From the NCBI GenBank assembly GCA_023091665.1, contig JALJCQ010000013.1, positions 186,001-250,000 of the forward strand: a DNA stretch of 64,000 nt. The letters are read 5' to 3'. This DNA comes from Pythium myriotylum (lineage: Eukaryota > Oomycota > Peronosporomycetes > Pythiales > Pythiaceae). A model generated the notes under the pieces. It saw only the letters and a program-made list of their open reading frames with translations, had not been told where the DNA came from and made no database searches. The translations under genes and the position numbers were made by a program. Below, piece after piece: positions 58,090 to 64,000 of the stretch. The first letter of the stretch is position 1. Every line of letters begins with the position of its first letter.

Positions 58090-61000
58090 TCACGCGAAAG
58101 TTGCTCTTGTGAAGTCCACCGACCTGTACACGTCCGATTCCGACGAGGAAGCTGGATCACTATCGAAGCTGTTTCCTACACACTCCTCGATCTGTGAGCG
58201 GGCACTCAAGTATACAGAGCCATCGGAGAGAGCCACTCGCTCAATCGACTCCGCCGATCTGAGTGAGATACTCTCATCAGCAGTTGATACCGTCCGCACG
58301 TCCAATGGAACAGTTGACCCTTTGACATGAGCACCATAAGCATCTCGTTGACTCGCGATCGAAATCAAGTCATCGGCCACCTTAGCCGTCACGTCGAACC
58401 CCGGAGTGGTAGCCGAACAAGATAGTTCAAATATAGTCGACCTGTCCCGCTGCTCGTCCTCAGCGAACTGTGATAATGTTGAGATGATCTCGCCCATCGT
58501 CGGGCGTTCGGAAGGCGTGGTTGCGCAACAACTCACCACCAAACCCCAGTGATCGTCACACGCAAACGCCGTTGGGCGCGACAAGAAGTCTCCAGCAGCC
58601 ACTGCTGCTGCCACGACAGCACGATCTTTCGTTTCAGGGTACGGAACGCGTCCGGTGATAGCTTCGACAATGCACATCCCAAATGAGTACACATCCGAAG
58701 AAGTCGTGGGCATTGCCCCGCGGATCACCTCTGGCGCAGCCCAGCGCGCGTTCCCGTACTTCTGCGATTGGCAATCATCTTCTTCCTCCCCACGAGACGT
58801 GAAGCTGAGTCCGAAATCGGTAATCTTTGCCTTCTCATCGTGCCCGATCAAGATGTTGTTGCACTTGAGGTCGCGGTGAACGATTTCGCATCCGTGGAGG
58901 TACCGCAGACCCAGCGCGGCCTCGAGCAACTTTTGCCAGACGACCGAGCGCCCGTTTCTCTTTGTCGCTGCAATGTACGAGTCTAGTTGGCCGTACTCCG
59001 CCCACTCGGCCACGAAGAACTTTTGACCAACGTGGCATGCGCCGAAGAGCTTGACGATGTGCGGGTGGTCAAGTTGGTACCACAATTCGACCTCACGAAC
59101 GAAAACGCTCTGGTCGAAGACGATACATTTCTTGACAACAACGTGAGACCCCATCCACTTGCCTCGATAGACCTCACCGAAGCCGCCTTTGCCGAAAGGC
59201 GTGGTGGTTGCAAGAGAGACTTCATACCACGGGAAGAACCACTTAGGCAGAGGGCTGCCAAGCTGCTCAATGATTTTGTCGGTCGCGGATGTAGCGATCG
59301 CTGGGCGCACGACGCCGTATCGCCTGCGGTGCGTCGTGATCTCGAAGAGCATACACGAGAGCTGCTCGGTATGAGACTCGATGTCTCCGCTCGGCGGTTC
59401 GAGTGTAGACACAGCCTCGAGCTCGTGTTCAAACTCTCTCTGCTGCTCGAGCCAATAGCTGTTCCACAGATCGCGCCAACTTGGATTTCCCATTGCCCGT
59501 CCCGCGCCTAGATCTTCAACAAGTCGTTCGACATCGATGTGGAGTGACTTTATCGTCGCAACGTGCTGCCGACGAGCTGCGTGGAGCTGTGCACGGCTGA
59601 GCGTCTTTCTCTCTTCGAGGTGGAGAGCGAAGCGGTCCACGATTATAAAGCAGCGATTGGTCAATGTTCGCCCATGCTCAGAGTCGTCAAGGCTGGCCAG
59701 GTCGGTGACAATATCTGTCAATTCACTGAGTAGATTTGTCTGTAAAGGGTCTGTGCTGACTTCATCCAGTAAACGGGCAGACTCAACGCGATCAGTGAGT
59801 TGGCGGGTAGAACACGGCATTGAAGCGAAGGATTGTTGTTCCTCTTCGACAGCTAGCGCCTCCAGTTCCTGCAAGAGAGCATCGATCGAAAGTCGCTTTG
59901 CTGCAAACGTCGCCGTGAGGCTCTGGACTAGCTCCCATCCTCGGTCGGTAAAATCCTTGTGCTTTGTTGGAATTTTGCGCTTCTTGACGAAATCCTCCTC
60001 GATGTTTGCACCAGCCGCGACTTCCGCTGCGAACGGCAAGTCTCCGCTAACAGCCTCAATGATGCACATACCGAACGAGTACATATCAGACTGCGGCGTC
60101 CTTTCCTTCTCAATCAACAACTCCGGCGGTGACCAGTGTGGCTCGCTTGTCGCCCTGGCGTTAGTCGCTTCGAAGACAGAGAGGCCACCAAGCTTCGGGA
60201 TCCCGTCTTCGCTGAATGTAATGATGTCTCCGTGTAGGTTTCCGTGCATCATGCCCCGTTCGTGCAAGTACTGGAGACCCAAAGCGACTTGATGCAGCGT
60301 TCGCCAGGTGCGACCTGGATGATCTTTCAAGAACGAACGCAAAGTTCCTTGAGTGTACTCAACAACAAGGAACGGCTGCTGTCGGTGGCACGCGCCGAAG
60401 AGCTTGAGCACGTGTGGGTGGCTAAGCGGAATCCACTGGTGTATTGCAAAAACAAACGCCTCTTTGGAGACAAGCTCGCCTCCGATTAGCTGCTCAGTCG
60501 CGTCAGCTACTCTGAGAGATGGTTTAATAAGCTTGACTCTCGAACCGAGCCACGTGCCATTCGTGATAACAGCCGTAGGATGGACTTCTCCACAGGGGAG
60601 TGGAGACTCGATGACCAAGGCAGGATCAATGTACCACGGTGGGTCGACACGCATAGCATCCGTTTCCATTTGGTCGTAGAACTCGAGCAGAGAGGAGACT
60701 GGCCATACCCCACAGACATCGCTTGGCTCGAGGCGGTCGCTTCCTGGAGCTTGCTCGAGAAGGGCAACCATATCGAACTCCCCAAGGAACGCTGCTAGGA
60801 GCGAAGCCGTGAATCCGCTTGTTTCTTTGACGGTTGTATCGGCGCCAGCCTTGATAAGTAGTCGTACTCCGTCGGTCTTTCGACTCGCGACGGCGATATG
60901 AAGCGCTGTGCGGGCGTCCCCTGTTTGAATGCCTGTATTCGCATTGTGCTCGAGTAAGAAGCGGCAGACGTCGATGTGACCTTTACCGACAGCAGCCATA

Positions 61001-62694
61001 AGCGCGGTGCTCCCATCTGAGCCTTGCGCATTGACGTCGGCTCCATGATCGACTAAGACTCGCACCGTATCTTCGTGGCCGTAGATAGCTGCGTGGAAGA
61101 GCGCGTTTCCCCGAATTGGCAAATGAAGTTCATGGCTGTGGTCGGAACCGGCTTCGAGTAACATACGGGCGATGGACGCATGGCCATATGTTGCAGCGGT
61201 GATCAGAGCTGTGTTTCCGTCGAGGTCGGTTATGTTCACGTTGGCATGTCTTTGAATGAGTAATGCGACAGCCGATTCGTGGTTCCTCATAGATGCCACC
61301 ATCAATGCTGTCGACCCTATGGCGTCCTGGAAGTCGATGCCAGTGTTCAAGTCCAGCAAATACGCGATCGCTTCACATTGACCTTGCTGAGCGGCATACC
61401 ACAGTGCCCTGCGTCCACGAGAATCCTGGTGGTCTATGTTCGCGTGCGCTTGAACGAACAAATGCATTAGGTCGAGGAGACCGTCGTTGGCCGCATGCAT
61501 CAGCGGCGTCACACCTTCGCCGTCGCTTGTGTCGACATTCGCACCATTCGCCAACAAGCACTGTGCTACGGCAAACTCATCGTTCTGGGCTGCAACGAGC
61601 AACGCATCATTCCCGTCCTCGTGTTTGGTGTTCACGTCCACACCCGCGGCGACAAGAAGGGACACGATGTCCTCACAGCCACCACATGAGGCGGCCATAA
61701 GCGGTGTCATTCCGTCAAATCGAGGGACGGCAACCATCGAAGCAAGGATACTGGGCTGCGCCACGTCGGCCACGACATTGATCAACTCTTCAACGGTCTC
61801 GGTATCTTCGTCTAAACACGCCAGAAAAAACGGAGTACTCCCATCTCCGCACCGAAGCAATACATCGCCACCTGCTCGCACCAGTCGTGAAGCAACCTCG
61901 GTGTGTCCTTCACCAATACAGTAGTGGAGGGCACTCTTCCCACTGCGTGTTGAGTAGTTCACGCAGGCACCAGCGTCGAGTAAAACTTCGATCACGTCAA
62001 GATGGCCAGATGCAGATGCCCGGATCAGCGCTGTGCCTCCTGTCAAATCAGTGGTCTCGACGTCGGCCCCGAATGCCAGTAGGTACTGCACGACGTGGCA
62101 GTGCCCACGCTGAGCAGCTGCCAGTAGCGCGTCGAATCCTGCGTCAGCCTTCAGGTTAACGTCGGCGCCCAATTCGATAAGATGCATCACGACCTCTAGG
62201 TGTCCTTCCATTGCTGCTGCAATCAGAGGCGTCACTCCTCCCGGACCATGAGACCCGACCAAAGCGGAGATGACTGCAACGTCGCCCTCCCTGGAAAGCT
62301 CTTCGATAGTTGCATACGCGGACGCGATGTGCCCCAGGACGCATGCTTTACCAAAAGCGTTGATGCCATTGATGTCCTGGCGAAGCACGTCGGCGCCGCC
62401 CTGGATGAGTAGTGGGATAACGTGCGCTTGATCTCTCTCTGCCGCAAGCATCATCGCGTCTGTACCGTTATGCTTCGCTGCGTCCACTTGCGCCCCGCGG
62501 CCTAGCAACAAATCGACGACGGCGACGTGACCGTTGGCAGCCGCGTACATGAGAGCAGTGTACCCGCTTGAATCCCGCCAGTCGATATCATAGATCTTCC
62601 CCGAGTCGAGCAGCTCACGCGCGGCGTGCTCGTCCCCCGCATACGCGTTGCAGATCAGTTGTTGATGGAACACCAGCGCCATCGCGTCCGTCAT
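58090..62694 (-). CDS. Ankyrin repeats - pseudokinase - TKL-type kinase
   Basis: The 1534-residue protein starts at the first ATG of the frame (complement of 62692-62694). Residues about 15-650 are roughly 18 ankyrin repeats (GxTALMxAAxxGHxxVVxxLL). Residues about 710-950 form a kinase fold that looks inactive: the HRDLK box is HGNLHGD, DFG is replaced by LGG, and the glycine loop is not recognisable. A linker with charged helices follows. The second kinase (about 1160-1415) looks active, with GKGGFGEVYRG, VVVKK, HRDLKCNNIL, DFGLS and APEV. The order pseudokinase then kinase recalls JAK kinases, where the first regulates the second; that role here is inference. It has no signal peptide or membrane segment, so it is probably cytoplasmic. 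GGTCAGTTCTTCTTCG, Inr-like, lies a few bases before the ATG. Confidence 0.9.
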   Translation of the reverse strand: MTDAMALVFHQQLICNAYAGDEHAARELLDSGKIYDIDWRDSSGYTALMYAAANGHVAVVDLLLGRGAQVDAAKHNGTDAMMLAAERDQAHVIPLLIQGGADVLRQDINGINAFGKACVLGHIASAYATIEELSREGDVAVISALVGSHGPGGVTPLIAAAMEGHLEVVMHLIELGADVNLKADAGFDALLAAAQRGHCHVVQYLLAFGADVETTDLTGGTALIRASASGHLDVIEVLLDAGACVNYSTRSGKSALHYCIGEGHTEVASRLVRAGGDVLLRCGDGSTPFFLACLDEDTETVEELINVVADVAQPSILASMVAVPRFDGMTPLMAASCGGCEDIVSLLVAAGVDVNTKHEDGNDALLVAAQNDEFAVAQCLLANGANVDTSDGEGVTPLMHAANDGLLDLMHLFVQAHANIDHQDSRGRRALWYAAQQGQCEAIAYLLDLNTGIDFQDAIGSTALMVASMRNHESAVALLIQRHANVNITDLDGNTALITAATYGHASIARMLLEAGSDHSHELHLPIRGNALFHAAIYGHEDTVRVLVDHGADVNAQGSDGSTALMAAVGKGHIDVCRFLLEHNANTGIQTGDARTALHIAVASRKTDGVRLLIKAGADTTVKETSGFTASLLAAFLGEFDMVALLEQAPGSDRLEPSDVCGVWPVSSLLEFYDQMETDAMRVDPPWYIDPALVIESPLPCGEVHPTAVITNGTWLGSRVKLIKPSLRVADATEQLIGGELVSKEAFVFAIHQWIPLSHPHVLKLFGACHRQQPFLVVEYTQGTLRSFLKDHPGRTWRTLHQVALGLQYLHERGMMHGNLHGDIITFSEDGIPKLGGLSVFEATNARATSEPHWSPPELLIEKERTPQSDMYSFGMCIIEAVSGDLPFAAEVAAGANIEEDFVKKRKIPTKHKDFTDRGWELVQSLTATFAAKRLSIDALLQELEALAVEEEQQSFASMPCSTRQLTDRVESARLLDEVSTDPLQTNLLSELTDIVTDLASLDDSEHGRTLTNRCFIIVDRFALHLEERKTLSRAQLHAARRQHVATIKSLHIDVERLVEDLGAGRAMGNPSWRDLWNSYWLEQQREFEHELEAVSTLEPPSGDIESHTEQLSCMLFEITTHRRRYGVVRPAIATSATDKIIEQLGSPLPKWFFPWYEVSLATTTPFGKGGFGEVYRGKWMGSHVVVKKCIVFDQSVFVREVELWYQLDHPHIVKLFGACHVGQKFFVAEWAEYGQLDSYIAATKRNGRSVVWQKLLEAALGLRYLHGCEIVHRDLKCNNILIGHDEKAKITDFGLSFTSRGEEEDDCQSQKYGNARWAAPEVIRGAMPTTSSDVYSFGMCIVEAITGRVPYPETKDRAVVAAAVAAGDFLSRPTAFACDDHWGLVVSCCATTPSERPTMGEIISTLSQFAEDEQRDRSTIFELSCSATTPGFDVTAKVADDLISIASQRDAYGAHVKGSTVPLDVRTVSTADESISLRSAESIERVALSDGSVYLSARSQIEECVGNSFDSDPASSSESDVYRSVDFTRATFA

Positions 62695-62889
62695 GTACGA
62701 AGAAGAACTGACCAGCAGACTTCGAGATGACACAGCACGACCAGAATGCACTGTTCAGACCTCACTTGGAGATCCCCGGGCCCTTTCTGAACCTTAGCGC
62801 TGATTCAGGGTGTGGGTTCAGAGAAAGTTCAGATGTGACGGGCTCTTGCGACTGTCACATTTTTTGGGTGTACTTGAACATTCCTCGAG

Positions 62890-62938
62890 TCCAGGGAACG
62901 TTCCTCGTCCAAGTTGAAGATCCAGGGAACGTTCCTCG
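62890..62938. repeat. Two direct copies of a palindrome-containing 18-mer
   Basis: TCCAGGGAACGTTCCTCG occurs at 62890-62907 and 62921-62938, 31 bp apart start to start. Each contains the perfect palindrome GGAACGTTCC. A weaker third match (GAACATTCCTCGA) lies just before, at about 62877. They lie about 195-245 bp upstream of the ankyrin-kinase start. Confidence 0.7.
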
Positions 62939-63131
62939 GATCGGCGAAAAGCTGGAGGAACATCGTAATACCGAGTCCGAAGTACGAACCATTCGTCTGT
63001 CAAGGTGTGCGAGAGACCGTCGCGACGTTTGTCACTGTTTGTGATCAGCTCATTTCCATTGACGTTCGCAGCCATGACTTCCCGTTTTCGATGTGACTAC
63101 GAGCCTCGTACCTGTCACAGACTCTTAGTAC

Positions 63132-63156
63132 AAAAAAAAAAAAAAAAAAAAAAAAA
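63132..63156 (+). repeat. A25 tract
   Basis: A run of 25 A followed by G and six A. It could be the tail of a retroposed sequence or a simple repeat; no target duplication was found. Confidence 0.8.
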
Positions 63157-64000
63157 GAAAAAATTTCATTACCACGGGTCAAGTGTCGAGATGAGCTTTT
63201 GGCACAGCGCGTGGTAATACTGGTGTTTCCGATGTTTGGCCTGGCGGGCCATTCAGCACAGCTGCTGGCCGTTTCGGCGAACATCGTTTTTAATCATGAT
63301 GACAAATGGAAAGTCTTGGTTTTAAGATGGACCTCGATGGCCATCAGACGAATAGCCACAACGTTGACTAAAGTTTAGTCGGCACCCATCACGTCATAGG
63401 TACAGAAACGTGAGTACCCAAATCACTCGCGGTGGGGACTCTTTCCGCGCGAGAAATCTATACAGTAGCAAGCTAGATCAAGGGTCCGAACTGTAGCCCG
63501 TAGTGAAGTGAAGAGAGCCCTGGGTGAATCAACACGTTGTTCGAGTCAACGGCTCCTTTATAGAGCAAAGGACGCCGCAGACTTTGCGGAAGTTGAGAAC
63601 ACTCGGCTTGTCTAGTGACTTCGACTCGAATTCGCGGTCAAGTTTTGGTAATCCAAACTCAGTTTCTGTGTCTTGGACCATAGTCGACTGCTGGTGTAGA
63701 GCACGCACGTCTGACTATGCACTACCATCATGAGTGGCTTCCACGCCTTAAAATCCCCAATGGTCCCTTTGCCAGAAAGCAGGTTTCGTGATCGCTGTTG
63801 ACGCGAGATTAGTCGTCCTAGATCGGACAGATCGGCCCACGCGTTCATTTGGATACCGTTTCGCCTTTCTATCGGCGCCCATTACCGATAGGTTATAGGC
63901 GCCAATCACATGCAGCACAATGGATCCCCGTGTGACCCTCGAGGCCCAAGCTCAAGTTCGTGGATGGCCGCAAGCTTTGGAATCATTCGTCAACTTGCCT

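Larger units (their letters stand above)
62695..64000. other. Right-end intergenic
   Basis: No gene seen in 1.3 kb. It holds the promoter side of the ankyrin-kinase gene, two palindromic repeats and an A-rich tract. Confidence 0.6.

Overview
The window looks like nuclear DNA of an oomycete (Peronosporales/Pythiales type). The evidence is a set of elicitin domains, PAN/Apple modules fused to GH5 glucanases, TKL-type kinases with ankyrin repeats, GC-rich mostly intronless genes, and start-site sequences resembling the oomycete Inr (CTCATTCT..CAA). The species cannot be named from the sequence alone.

Layout. From 1 to about 14.1 kb: the end of a GH5 exo-1,3-beta-glucanase gene, a six-exon DGAT2 acyltransferase gene, a GH72 glucanosyltransferase gene, then a head-to-tail array of GH5 glucanases at 4459, 5941, 7557, 9542 and 12679. 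The array includes an apparently exact 1245-bp tandem duplication that left a 5'-truncated sixth copy. From 15.4 to 29.3 kb lies an elicitin region: an elicitin-TM-kinase fusion with a frameshift, a Thr/Ala/Pro-rich elicitin, an unrecognised cysteine-rich secreted protein and its broken inverted paralogue, and a third elicitin split by a tyrosine-recombinase retrotransposon with Ngaro-type split repeats. From 29.8 to 54.8 kb is a second GH5 array. Most members carry two to five N-terminal PAN/Apple modules, and the last member is split by a Ty3/Gypsy chromodomain retrotransposon. From 55.8 to 58.0 kb is a 5'-truncated LINE. From 58.1 to 62.7 kb is a large ankyrin-pseudokinase-kinase gene. The right end holds no recognisable gene.

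Common theme. GH5 exo-glucanases and GH72 transglycosylases act on beta-1,3-glucan, the main wall polymer of oomycetes, so the locus looks like a cell-wall remodelling cluster. PAN modules may add wall or host-surface binding. GPI-type tails on several members suggest the enzymes stay on the cell surface. Elicitins bind sterols, and the fusion of one to a kinase suggests a surface receptor.

The cluster is evolving quickly. It shows tandem and inverted duplication, blocks of identity between neighbours, and at least four retroelement insertions with readable target duplications or clean junctions. Three of these insertions split host genes.
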